From contig NZ_CAIWTY010000077.1 in the NCBI RefSeq assembly GCF_903915725.1, forward strand, positions 1-64,000: DNA of 64,000 nt, read 5' to 3'. Every line of letters begins with the position of its first letter. Within the stretch, counting starts at the first letter, position 1. The DNA comes from an uncultured Rhodopila sp. GTDB taxonomy: Bacteria; Pseudomonadota; Alphaproteobacteria; Acetobacterales; Acetobacteraceae. Shown one piece after another: positions 44,581 to 53,299 of the stretch. Below the pieces are notes generated by a model. It was not told the DNA's origin and ran no database searches. It saw only the letters and a program-made list of their open reading frames with translations. Position numbers and translations under genes: made by a program.

Positions 44581-46004
44581 TGAAGACCCTGTTCCTGCAC
44601 CCGCCCTCATTCGATGGCTTCGACGGAGGTGCGGGGTCCCGCTACCAGGCCAGGCGCGAGATCAAGTCGTTCTGGTTTCCCACCTGGCTGGCGCAGCCGG
44701 CCGCGCTGGTGCCGGGCAGCAAGCTGATCGACGCGCCGCCGGCGCGCATCAGCCTGGAGACAGTGGTGGCTCAGGCGAAGGATTTCGAGCTGTGCGTGAT
44801 GCACACCTCGACCCCGTCCTTCGCGTCGGACGTCAAGGTCGCCGAAGCGCTCAAAGCCGCCAATCCGTCCCTGAAGATCGGCTTTGTCGGCGCCAAGGTG
44901 GCGGTGCAGCCGGAGGAAAGCCTGACTCAGGGCGCGGTGATCGACTTCGTGGCGCGCAACGAATTCGACTTCACCATTAAGGAAATCGCCGAGGGGCGCG
45001 ACTGGGCGCAGGTGGACGGGATTTCCTACCGGGCCAGTGCAGGCGTGATCATTCACAACAAGGATCGCGCGACGCTGGAGGACATGGACTCGCTGCCGTT
45101 CGTGACCGATGTCTACAAGCGCGACTTGCGCATCGAGGACTACTTCATCGGCTACCTGCTGCATCCGTATATCTCTTTGTATACCGGGCGCGGCTGCAAG
45201 TCGCATTGCACCTTCTGTCTGTGGCCGCAGACCGTAGGCGGCCACCGCTACCGCGTGCGCTCGCCCGAGCACGTCGCAGCGGAAATCCGCCACGCCAAGG
45301 CGATGTTCCCGCAGGTGAAGGAATTCTTTTTCGACGACGACACCTTCACCGACAACCTTCCCCGCGCCGAGGCGATCGCGCGTGAACTTGGCAAGATGGG
45401 TGTGACGTGGTCGTGCAACGCCAAGGCGAACGTGCCGCGTGAGACGCTGAAGGTGCTGAAGGATAACGGGCTGCGGCTGCTGCTGGTGGGATACGAAAGC
45501 GGCAACCAGCAGATCCTGCACAATATCAAGAAGGGCATGCGGATCGAGGTCGCCCGGCAGTTCACCAGCGACTGCCACGAGTTGGGGATCAAGATCCACG
45601 GCACGTTCATTCTCGGGCTGCCGGGTGAGACTCGGGAGACGATTGAGGAAACCATCCGCTTCGCCACCGACATCAACCCGCACACCATCCAGGTTTCTCT
45701 TGCGGCGCCGTATCCGGGCACGTTCCTGTACAAGCAGGCTGTGGAGAACGGCTGGCTCGACGCCGAACACGCGGAATTGGTGGATGACAGCGGCGTGCAG
45801 ATCGCTCCGCTGCACTATCCGCATCTGTCGCACACGGAGATTTTCGACAACGTGGAGACGTTCTACAAGCGCTTCTACTTCCGAGCGCCGAAGATCGCCG
45901 CGATCGTGAATGAAATGGTGCGCAGTCCGCAGATGATGAAGCGGCGGCTGCGGGAGGGTGTGGAGTTCTTCCAGTTCCTGAAGGAGCGTCACAAGGCGGC
46001 CTGA
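44577..46004 (+). CDS. hpnJ: HpnJ radical SAM enzyme for bacteriohopanetetrol cyclitol ether
   Basis: The 475-residue enzyme has an N-terminal B12-binding-like region (FLHPPSFDGFDGGAGSRYQA; VMHTSTPSFASDV) and a radical SAM core with YTGRGCKSHCTFCLWPQTVG, the C-x3-C-x2-C cluster site. FFFDDDTFTDNLPRAEAI and LLVGYESGNQQILHNIKKG are typical of HpnJ. It is required to turn glucosaminyl-bacteriohopanetetrol into the cyclitol ether by ring contraction. The ATG overlaps the hpnI stop (ATGA). HpnK, the deacetylase acting between the two, is not in the window. Confidence 0.94.
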   Translation: MMKTLFLHPPSFDGFDGGAGSRYQARREIKSFWFPTWLAQPAALVPGSKLIDAPPARISLETVVAQAKDFELCVMHTSTPSFASDVKVAEALKAANPSLKIGFVGAKVAVQPEESLTQGAVIDFVARNEFDFTIKEIAEGRDWAQVDGISYRASAGVIIHNKDRATLEDMDSLPFVTDVYKRDLRIEDYFIGYLLHPYISLYTGRGCKSHCTFCLWPQTVGGHRYRVRSPEHVAAEIRHAKAMFPQVKEFFFDDDTFTDNLPRAEAIARELGKMGVTWSCNAKANVPRETLKVLKDNGLRLLLVGYESGNQQILHNIKKGMRIEVARQFTSDCHELGIKIHGTFILGLPGETRETIEETIRFATDINPHTIQVSLAAPYPGTFLYKQAVENGWLDAEHAELVDDSGVQIAPLHYPHLSHTEIFDNVETFYKRFYFRAPKIAAIVNEMVRSPQMMKRRLREGVEFFQFLKERHKAA

Positions 46005-46096
46005 CGGCCGTTTCGGCATACTATCGTCTGCCCGAAAGTTATTGAAAAGTCTTGCGGTTTCGCTTAGCTTCCAGTCGTCTACACCTGGAGGCGTTT

Positions 46097-46345
46097 ATGG
46101 CTGACAGCAATACGCACTATCGCTCCGGCGGTATCGACTATCCGGCCGCCGAAGACGCGGATTCGGGTCTACCTCGGCTGGGCGAAAGCGCATCGACGTT
46201 TGTCCATCGTTCGTCCTCGGACGCCGAAGCCGATATGCTGCGCGAAATCGACGCCATCCAGGAACGGCTACGCGTCGGCATTCCTCAGCTTCACCGGGAA
46301 ATGGACGCGTTGCTCGCACGGGTACGCACGCCGGGCACTTTGTAA
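46097..46345 (+). CDS. Small hypothetical protein, coupled pair member 1
   Basis: The 82-residue acidic protein starts MADSNTHYRSGGIDYPAAED and ends in a charged helix (EADMLREIDAIQERLRVGIP). CTGGAGG lies 5-6 bases before the ATG, a strong ribosome site. The stop overlaps the next ATG (TAATG). No family recognised; no export signal. Function unknown. Confidence 0.6.
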   Translation: MADSNTHYRSGGIDYPAAEDADSGLPRLGESASTFVHRSSSDAEADMLREIDAIQERLRVGIPQLHREMDALLARVRTPGTL

Positions 46346-46689
46346 TGGGGCTTGGCGCGATCGGGTGGATTTTCACTTTCGCGCGGGACACCCAGGATCT
46401 TTACGCGCTTCAGGGCAAGCTCAAGGACGGTCTCGTCGCGTTGGATGAGCGTCTGCGCCAGGTCGAAGATCGGCTGACCCGGCTGGAGGCGGGACAGGGA
46501 CACATTGTCGTCGAAGCGAAGGCTGCGGCCACGGGCGCGGCGACGCTGATCGCCTCGGCGGTGATCGCCGATGCCGTGACCCGGGTGACGCGTCTGGAGG
46601 AGGGAGTCAGGCGGCTGTCTCCAGCAACGATCCCGGTTGTCAGCGACGCGGCGCTGACAGGGGTGCTGTCTCACCAGGGCGCGCGCTGA
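46345..46689 (+). CDS. Small hypothetical protein, coupled pair member 2
   Basis: The 114-residue protein begins MGLGAIGWIFTFARDTQDLY and continues as a long amphipathic helix (LVALDERLRQVEDRLTRLEA) that should form a coiled coil. A hydrophobic Ala-rich stretch (AAATGAATLIASAVIADAVT) follows. This layout suggests membrane-associated oligomerisation. Its ATG overlaps the upstream stop, so the two proteins are made together, probably as a complex. Family not recognised. It converges on ligD, 8 bases away. Confidence 0.6.
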   Translation: MGLGAIGWIFTFARDTQDLYALQGKLKDGLVALDERLRQVEDRLTRLEAGQGHIVVEAKAAATGAATLIASAVIADAVTRVTRLEEGVRRLSPATIPVVSDAALTGVLSHQGAR

Positions 46690-46697
46690 GGCAGGCG

Positions 46698-49364
46698 CTA
46701 CCTCCTCCCTCTCGACTTCGGCGCTTTTGCAGTCACAATCGTCGCCTTCCCAGCCGGCCGCGCCGGCGCGTGCCGATCGGCCGCCCGCGTTCCCAAAGCG
46801 GGCAAACCCTGCCGCGAGCGGGCAAAACCCTCCCACGGATCGGCCTTCAACCGCTGCAACCGCTCCGGCACCGTCCGCAGCGTAAACGCCCGCAGGTCCA
46901 GCTTCGGCGTCACCTCGTTCCACGCCAGCGGAGTGGCCACCCCCGCCACCGGCCGCGCCCGCGGGCAGAACGACGCCACTGCCGTGGACCCCAACCCGTT
47001 CCTCAACCAATCAATCAATATCCGCCCCCGCCGATCGGCGATTTTCACATGGGCGAGGTATTTGTCGGGATGGGCGTCGCTGGCTTGTTCCGCGAAACTC
47101 TTGCACCACGCCCGCACCGGGTCCCATGGCTGCTCCGGCATCAGTGGCACCACGACATGCAGCCCCTTGCCGCCGCTGGTGCGGCAGAAGGAAGCCAGTC
47201 CGACCGCCCTCAGCCTCTCCCGCATGTCCAGCGCCGCGGCAACGATCTCCGGCGTCTGCACGCCCTCCCCCGGGTCGAGGTCGAACACAAGCTGATCCGG
47301 ATGCAGCGGATCGTCCTCCGCCGCCCCCCAGACATGCAGCTCGACCGCCGACATCTGCGCCATCGCGACCAGCCCCTGCAACCCGTCGATCGCCAGGAAC
47401 GGCGCCTTGTCCGCGGTGCCCTCGCGAATGCCGGGGGGCAGCGTCCCGTGCCCGTGCTTCTGGAAGAAGTGCTCGCCATCGACGCCTTCGGGGCAGCGGA
47501 CGATCGCCAGCGGCCGGTGCGCCAGTCCCGGCAAAGCCCACTCCGCCACCGCCTGCCAATACTCCGCCAGGTCGCGCTTGGTGATCCCCGGCCACAGCGC
47601 CCGGTCGGGGTGGGTCAGCGTCACCCCCTCGATCGTCTCGGTCCGCGCCCGAGGCGCCTTCGCCGTCACGATCGCGCTGCTGCTTCGAGCCGCGGCGGCC
47701 CGGATCGGCTGGCGCTTCGGTGGCACGGCGATGACCGGCCCCTTCCGCCTCGCCGAACCGGCGAAGTCCCTCGGATCGATCGTCCGCCGCTCTGCCTCCG
47801 GGTCAGCCACATCCCGCACCACCTCCTGCGCCGCCTTGTCCTCCCGCAATCCCAGGAACACGCCGTGCCGCACCCGGCCGGCGCCCGACCACGCGGTGAA
47901 GGAGAGCTCGGCGATCAGCTCCGGCCGGACCCAGTGGATCACACGCTCCAGATCGTCCCCCGCCACCATCAGTCCGCGCGGCGGCGGCCCGCCCAGCCCG
48001 TCCAGCCGGTCCCGCAGGGTTTCCAGCGTCTCGTCCGAGAAGCCGCTTCCGACGGCACCGGCGTAATGCAGGCGCCCATCAGCATCGTAGTATCCGAGAT
48101 GCAGCGCCCCCAACCCGGTCCGGCTGCCCGCCGGTTCGGTCCAGCCGAGGACCAGCAGCTCCTCGCGCCCCTGGCACTTGACCTTCAGCCAGTCATGCCC
48201 GCGCCCGGAGCGATACTTGCCGTCCGCCTTCTTGCAGATGATCCCTTCCAGTTTCATCCGGCACGCGGCCTGCCGCATGCGCGCCGCGTCGCCCTCGTGA
48301 TGGTCGCTGTAGCGCAGCATGCCGTGCCAGGTGTCGATCCCCTTCAGCCGCTGCTTGCGGTCGCGCAGCGCGCAGGGCCGCAGGTCCCAGCCGTCCAGGT
48401 GCAGCAGATCGAACAGATAGAACACCAGCGTCTCGTCACGACCGCCCGAGAGCGCCGCCTGCAAGGCCGGGAACGACGACACCCCGTCCTTGTCCAGCGC
48501 CACCAGCTCGCCGTCCAGCAGCGCGGAGTCCACGTAAAGCTGCCCGACCGCCTTGGCGACGGCCGGCAGCCTGTCGGTCCAGTCGTTGCCGTTGCGCGTC
48601 AGCAGCCGGACCTTGCCGTGATCGAGCGACGCCAGGATGCGGTAGCCGTCGAACTTGATCTCGGTCAGCCACCCCTCGGCTTTCGGCGGGTCATCCGCCA
48701 CCGACGCCAATTGCGGCGCCAGCTTGTGCGGCAATTTACCACGCACCGCGCCGGGAATGCTCAGCGCCTTGGTGCGACGCTTCTTCCCGGGCGGCGGCAC
48801 GGCGGCTTCCAGCGCCTCGGCATCGGCGCCGGGCTGTTCGTCCGCATCGCGCCCCTTGATCAGCAGCCAGTTGTTCTGCCGGCCGCGCTGTCCAGTTTTC
48901 GGCTTCAGCCGCACCAGCGTGAACTTGCCGTGCAGCCGCTGGCCGGACAGCACGAATTTGATCTCGCCGTCGCGCAGGCCCTCGTCCGGATCGATCAGCG
49001 CCTCCCACGTGCCGCGATCCCAGGTTTCCACCGAGCCGGCGCCGTAATGCCCGTCCGGGATCGTGCCCTGGAAGTCGGCATAATCCAGAGGGTGGTCCTC
49101 GACATGCACGGCGATTCGCTTGTCGGCCGGGTCCATCGACGGCCCTTTGCGCACCGCCCAGCTCCAGAGCACGTCGTTGTGTTCGAGACGGAAGTCCCAG
49201 TGCAGGCCGGCGCGGTGCGCCTGATGCTTCTGCACGACGAATATCGGCGCCCCGGCCTTGCCCTTGCGAGGCCCGGGCGCGGGTTCTGATGATGCGGTGA
49301 AGTCGCGCTTGGACTGGTAGGTCTGGATCGAGGTGTCCCGTTGCGACGATGCCGCGCGCGCCAT
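46698..49364 (-). CDS. ligD: LigD: multifunctional NHEJ DNA ligase
   Basis: The 888-residue enzyme has all three LigD domains in the order phosphoesterase, ligase, polymerase. The 3'-phosphoesterase (residues about 40-175) shows QKHQAHRAGLHWDFRLEHND. The ATP-dependent ligase has the nucleotidyl lysine K237 in TEIKFDGYRI and DGELVALDKDG. The primase-polymerase (about 600-860) shows TLTHPDRALWP, QLVFDLDPGEGVQ and FCRTSGGKGLHVVVP. AGGAGA 6 bases upstream supports the start MARAASS. It would work with Ku in end joining; no ku gene is in the window. Confidence 0.95.
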   Translation of the reverse strand: MARAASSQRDTSIQTYQSKRDFTASSEPAPGPRKGKAGAPIFVVQKHQAHRAGLHWDFRLEHNDVLWSWAVRKGPSMDPADKRIAVHVEDHPLDYADFQGTIPDGHYGAGSVETWDRGTWEALIDPDEGLRDGEIKFVLSGQRLHGKFTLVRLKPKTGQRGRQNNWLLIKGRDADEQPGADAEALEAAVPPPGKKRRTKALSIPGAVRGKLPHKLAPQLASVADDPPKAEGWLTEIKFDGYRILASLDHGKVRLLTRNGNDWTDRLPAVAKAVGQLYVDSALLDGELVALDKDGVSSFPALQAALSGGRDETLVFYLFDLLHLDGWDLRPCALRDRKQRLKGIDTWHGMLRYSDHHEGDAARMRQAACRMKLEGIICKKADGKYRSGRGHDWLKVKCQGREELLVLGWTEPAGSRTGLGALHLGYYDADGRLHYAGAVGSGFSDETLETLRDRLDGLGGPPPRGLMVAGDDLERVIHWVRPELIAELSFTAWSGAGRVRHGVFLGLREDKAAQEVVRDVADPEAERRTIDPRDFAGSARRKGPVIAVPPKRQPIRAAAARSSSAIVTAKAPRARTETIEGVTLTHPDRALWPGITKRDLAEYWQAVAEWALPGLAHRPLAIVRCPEGVDGEHFFQKHGHGTLPPGIREGTADKAPFLAIDGLQGLVAMAQMSAVELHVWGAAEDDPLHPDQLVFDLDPGEGVQTPEIVAAALDMRERLRAVGLASFCRTSGGKGLHVVVPLMPEQPWDPVRAWCKSFAEQASDAHPDKYLAHVKIADRRGRILIDWLRNGLGSTAVASFCPRARPVAGVATPLAWNEVTPKLDLRAFTLRTVPERLQRLKADPWEGFARSRQGLPALGTRAADRHAPARPAGKATIVTAKAPKSRGRR

Positions 49365-49407
49365 GGCACTCTCCTGACCTCCTCGGGAACACGGCATTTT
49401 CTGCATT

Positions 49408-49485
49408 CGTCATGGCCCGGCTTGTCCGGGCCACCTATTCCACCACGTGCGGCGACAGGTGGCCCGGACAAGCCGGGCCATGACG
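49408..49485. repeat. Dispersed palindromic repeat, perfect copy
   Basis: Arms of 29 bases (49408-49436 and 49457-49485) are perfectly complementary around a 20-base loop. The outer sequence CGTCATGGCCCGGCTTGTCC relates it to copies at 9998 and 37261, but the inner arm ends CCACCT instead of CCACGACT. It lies upstream of ligD. Confidence 0.9.
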
Positions 49486-49622
49486 ACGGGTGAGCGACAA
49501 GTCTGGCCCCCATCCTCCTCGCCAGACCACCCGACCGCAACGCCACCCAACCGTCATAAGTTCCGGACCCTTCGCGTATAGCGATTGCATGGCAGAAAAT
49601 GTGTCGCTAGATTGCCCAAATC

Positions 49623-50702
49623 ATGGGCAACTGTCGTTCACACATCACACCTACTGCCCTCGGATCAATCGATCTGGGACTTGGGGTCGAAATCGAGACG
49701 CCCGTCATCCTCGCCCCAATGTCGGGCGTCACCGATCTGCCCTTCCGCCGCACAGCCAAACAACTCGGCGCCGGGATGGTAGTCTCGGAAATGATCGCCT
49801 CCTGGGCGATGATCCGCGAAAACCGCAAGACCCTCGACATGGCCGAAATCGACGGCCAGGGAGGCGTCTCCGCCGTGCAACTCGCCGGCTGCGACCCGGC
49901 CGCGATGGCAGATGCCGCACGCCTCGCGGTCGACAAGGGCGCCCACCTGATCGACATCAACTTCGGCTGCCCGGTGAAGAAAGTGGCAGTCGGGCAGGCT
50001 GCCGGCTCCGCGCTGATGCGCGACGAAACCGCCGCCGCGGCAATCCTCGAGGCGACCGTCAAGGCGGTCGCGGTCCCGGTCACCCTGAAGATGCGCATGG
50101 GCTGGGATCACACCAGCCTGAACGCCCCGCGACTCGCCCGCATCGCGCAGGAATCCGGCATCCGCATGGTCACGGTGCACGGCCGCACCCGCCAGCAATT
50201 CTATACCGGCACCGCCGACTGGGCCTTCGTGCGCCAGGTCAAGCAAGCCGTGAATATCCCCGTCATCGTCAACGGCGACATCCTGACCGAATCCGATGCC
50301 GCCACCGCGCTCGCCCAATCCGCCGCAGACGGCATCATGATCGGCCGGGGCTGCTACGGCCGCCCCTGGTTCCTCGCCCAGGCTGCGCATTTCCTGCGCA
50401 CCGGCGTGCACCTGCCCGATCCGTCGCTGGCGGAACAGAAAGATATCCTGCTCGGCCATTACACGCTGATGCTCAGCCAGTTCGGCACTGGTCCCGGCGT
50501 CCGCCTCGCCCGCAAGCACCTATCCTGGTATTCGCGCGGCCTGCCCGGGTCCGCCGAGTTCCGCGCCACCATGAACCGCCTGCCGGACGCCGACACCGTG
50601 CTGCGCCTGATCGACAGCTTCTACGACCCGCTGATCGCCCGCGGCGCGACCCGCGCGCACGCCGCCATCAACGACGACGCCGACTCCCGGGAGGCGGCAT
50701 GA
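49623..50702 (+). CDS. dusB: tRNA-dihydrouridine synthase B (NifR3)
   Basis: The 359-residue FMN enzyme reduces uridine to dihydrouridine in tRNA. Motifs are [16 protein letters not shown], the catalytic-cysteine region [38 protein letters not shown] and [15 protein letters not shown]. It heads the nifR3-ntrB-ntrC arrangement known in alphaproteobacteria. The stop overlaps the ntrB ATG by 4 bases. No clear ribosome site precedes the ATG at 49623. Confidence 0.95.
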   Translation: MGNCRSHITPTALGSIDLGLGVEIETPVILAPMSGVTDLPFRRTAKQLGAGMVVSEMIASWAMIRENRKTLDMAEIDGQGGVSAVQLAGCDPAAMADAARLAVDKGAHLIDINFGCPVKKVAVGQAAGSALMRDETAAAAILEATVKAVAVPVTLKMRMGWDHTSLNAPRLARIAQESGIRMVTVHGRTRQQFYTGTADWAFVRQVKQAVNIPVIVNGDILTESDAATALAQSAADGIMIGRGCYGRPWFLAQAAHFLRTGVHLPDPSLAEQKDILLGHYTLMLSQFGTGPGVRLARKHLSWYSRGLPGSAEFRATMNRLPDADTVLRLIDSFYDPLIARGATRAHAAINDDADSREAA

Positions 50703-51829
50703 TCGGAGCGGTGACCCGCGCAACAAGACTGCTTTCCCGCGCCAAGGCGGGCGACGCCGCCTCGATTCTCGGCGCGCTGCCGGTCCCAGTCATGCTGCTC
50801 GATTGCGACAACCGTTTCCGCCACGTCAATCAGGCGGCGGAGCAGTTTCTCGGCACGTCGGCCGCCAGCCTGGGTCAGATGACGCTGCAAGACCTGATCC
50901 CGCTGGATAATCCGATCTTTCTGCTGATCGAGCAGGTGCGCAACACCGAAGCCACCATCTCCGACCACGACCTAGACCTCGACAGCCCGCGCCTGCAGAA
51001 GCGCGGCATCACCGTGCAGGGATCGCCGCTGCCGGACGAGCCGGGCTATGTCCTGCTGGTCATGCAGGACGCCTCCGCCGCCCGCGCGCTGGATCGCCAG
51101 TTGGCGTTCCGCGGCGCCGCCCGCAGCGTTTCCGGCATGGCGGCGATCCTGGCGCATGAGGTGAAGAACCCGCTATCCGGCATCCGCGGCGCTGCACAGC
51201 TTCTGGAGGCCAGCGTCGGCCCGGCCGACCGGGAACTGGCGGAACTGATCCGCGAGGAGGCGGACCGCATCCGCGCTTTGGTGGACCGGATGGAGGCATT
51301 CGGCGAAAAGCCGATCGCCAGGACGGCGGTGAACATTCATCGGGTGCTGGAGCATGTAAGGAAGCTCGCGCAGACCGGTTTCGCCGCGCATGTCCGCTTC
51401 CACGAACTGTATGACCCATCCCTGCCGCCGGTCTGGGCCAACCGCGACCAACTGATCCAGGTGATCCTGAACCTGGTGAAAAACGCGGCCGAGGCGGCGT
51501 CCCAGGACGGCGCAACCCACCCCGAGATCACCCTGTCCACCGGCTTCCAGCACGGCGTGCGTGTCGCCATTCCCGGCAGCACCGCGCGCATGGATTTGCC
51601 GCTGTTCGTCGCCGTCCGCGACAACGGCTCGGGCATCCCGGACGACATCAGACCCCATCTGTTCGAGCCCTTCGTGACCTCGAAATCGACCGGCAGCGGC
51701 CTCGGGCTGTCGCTGGTCGCCAAGATCGTCGGTGACCATGGCGGCCTCATCGAGGTCGACAGCCGTCCCGGCCGCACGGAATTCCGCCTCCACCTGCCGG
51801 TGGTGACCGAGAAAGACGCCGATCAATGA
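50699..51829 (+). CDS. ntrB: Nitrogen regulation sensor kinase NtrB (GlnL)
   Basis: The 376-residue cytoplasmic kinase has an N-terminal PAS domain ([38 protein letters not shown]). The dimerisation domain has the phospho-His H153 in [20 protein letters not shown]. The ATPase domain shows N-box [13 protein letters not shown]1 VRDNGSGIP and G2 [13 protein letters not shown]. It phosphorylates NtrC under PII control when nitrogen is scarce. No membrane segments. It overlaps dusB and ntrC by 4 bases each. Confidence 0.95.
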   Translation: MIGAVTRATRLLSRAKAGDAASILGALPVPVMLLDCDNRFRHVNQAAEQFLGTSAASLGQMTLQDLIPLDNPIFLLIEQVRNTEATISDHDLDLDSPRLQKRGITVQGSPLPDEPGYVLLVMQDASAARALDRQLAFRGAARSVSGMAAILAHEVKNPLSGIRGAAQLLEASVGPADRELAELIREEADRIRALVDRMEAFGEKPIARTAVNIHRVLEHVRKLAQTGFAAHVRFHELYDPSLPPVWANRDQLIQVILNLVKNAAEAASQDGATHPEITLSTGFQHGVRVAIPGSTARMDLPLFVAVRDNGSGIPDDIRPHLFEPFVTSKSTGSGLGLSLVAKIVGDHGGLIEVDSRPGRTEFRLHLPVVTEKDADQ

Positions 51830-53283
51830 CTTTGCCCACGGTTTTGATTGCCGACGACGACCGTTCGATCCGGACGGTTCTCACTCAGGCGCTCGGGCGA
51901 TCCGGCTACCAGGTGCGCAGCACCGGCAATGCCGCGACCCTGTGGCGCTGGGTGGAGGACGGGGAAGGCGACCTGGTCATCACCGACGTGGTGATGCCGG
52001 ATGAAAACGGCCTGGACCTGATCCCGCGCATCAAGCGCATCCGCCCCGACCTGCGGGTAGTGGTCATGAGCGCGCAATCCACCCTGATCACCGCCGTGAA
52101 GGCCACCCAGCGCGGCGCGTTCGAATATCTGCCCAAGCCGTTCGACCTGCGCGAATTGCTGTCCGTTGTCGGCCGCGCCCTGGCCGCGCCGTCGGAGCCG
52201 GCGATCACCGTCACCGAAGCCAAGGACAGCGAGGAACGCCTGCCGCTGATCGGACGCAGCGCCTCCATGCAGGAGATCTACCGCACCATCGCACGGCTCA
52301 CGACGGCTGACCTGACGGTGATGATCAATGGCGAATCGGGCACAGGCAAGGAACTGGTTGCCCGGGCGCTGCACGACTACGGGAAACGCCGCGCCGGTTC
52401 GTTCGTTGCCATCAATATGGCTGCCATCCCGCGCGAACTAATCGAAAGCGAGCTGTTCGGGCATGAGCGGGGCGCGTTCACCGGCGCCACCAACCGCACC
52501 CAAGGGCGGTTCGAGCAGGCCAACGGCGGCACTCTGTTCCTGGATGAAATCGGCGACATGCCGCCCGAGGCGCAGACAAGGCTGCTGCGCGTCCTGCAGG
52601 AAGGCGAGTTCACCAGTGTCGGCGGGCGCCAGCCAATCAAGGCCAATGTCCGCATCATCGCCGCGACCCACCGCGACCTGCGCAATGCGATCCGCCAGGG
52701 CCTGTTCCGCGAGGATCTGTTCTACCGCCTGAACGTCGTGCCGATCCGCCTCCCGCCGTTGCGCGAACGGGCGGAGGACATCCCCTCGCTGGCCAGTCAT
52801 TTTCTCGAACGCGCGCGGGAGGACGGGCTGCCCTTCAAAAGCCTCGACCAGGGGGCGATCGATCGCCTGAAGCAGCACAGTTGGCCGGGCAATGTGCGCG
52901 AACTGGAGAACCTGATGCGGCGGCTCGCGGCCCTGTGTCCGGATGAGGTGATCAGCGCCGACACGGTCGCCGTAGAACTCACGGATCCTGTCCCCATGGC
53001 CGGGCCGGCCGACGCTTCGCCGGGACCGAACGGGCCGGAGTCGCTCTCCACCGCGGTGGAACGCCACATCAAGGAGTTTCTCGCCGCGCATAACGACGGG
53101 CTGGGCATCACCGACGTCTACGACAAAATCATCGCTGAGGTGGAACGGCCGCTGATCCGGCTCACTTTGGCCGCGACGCGAGGCAACCAGATCAAGGCGG
53201 CATCGATGCTCGGGCTGAACCGGAACACCTTGCGCAAGAAGATCCGCGATCTCGAAATTCCGGTGGTTCGAGGGTTGATGTGA
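51826..53283 (+). CDS. ntrC: Nitrogen regulator NtrC (GlnG), sigma-54 activator
   Basis: The 485-residue regulator has a receiver domain with D54 ([16 protein letters not shown]), a central AAA+ domain with Walker [15 protein letters not shown] (about 169-176), the sigma-54 contact loop [13 protein letters not shown] and [14 protein letters not shown], and a C-terminal Fis-type HTH ([18 protein letters not shown]). It activates nitrogen-assimilation genes. It follows ntrB with a 4-base overlap. Confidence 0.96.
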   Translation: MTLPTVLIADDDRSIRTVLTQALGRSGYQVRSTGNAATLWRWVEDGEGDLVITDVVMPDENGLDLIPRIKRIRPDLRVVVMSAQSTLITAVKATQRGAFEYLPKPFDLRELLSVVGRALAAPSEPAITVTEAKDSEERLPLIGRSASMQEIYRTIARLTTADLTVMINGESGTGKELVARALHDYGKRRAGSFVAINMAAIPRELIESELFGHERGAFTGATNRTQGRFEQANGGTLFLDEIGDMPPEAQTRLLRVLQEGEFTSVGGRQPIKANVRIIAATHRDLRNAIRQGLFREDLFYRLNVVPIRLPPLRERAEDIPSLASHFLERAREDGLPFKSLDQGAIDRLKQHSWPGNVRELENLMRRLAALCPDEVISADTVAVELTDPVPMAGPADASPGPNGPESLSTAVERHIKEFLAAHNDGLGITDVYDKIIAEVERPLIRLTLAATRGNQIKAASMLGLNRNTLRKKIRDLEIPVVRGLM

Positions 53284-53299
53284 TGCTGGCAGGTCCCCG

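Noticed and set aside
46770-49289. Open frame of 839 codons antisense to ligD
   Set aside because: Low-complexity Arg/Pro/Gln/His composition without motifs; the opposite strand encodes a complete LigD.
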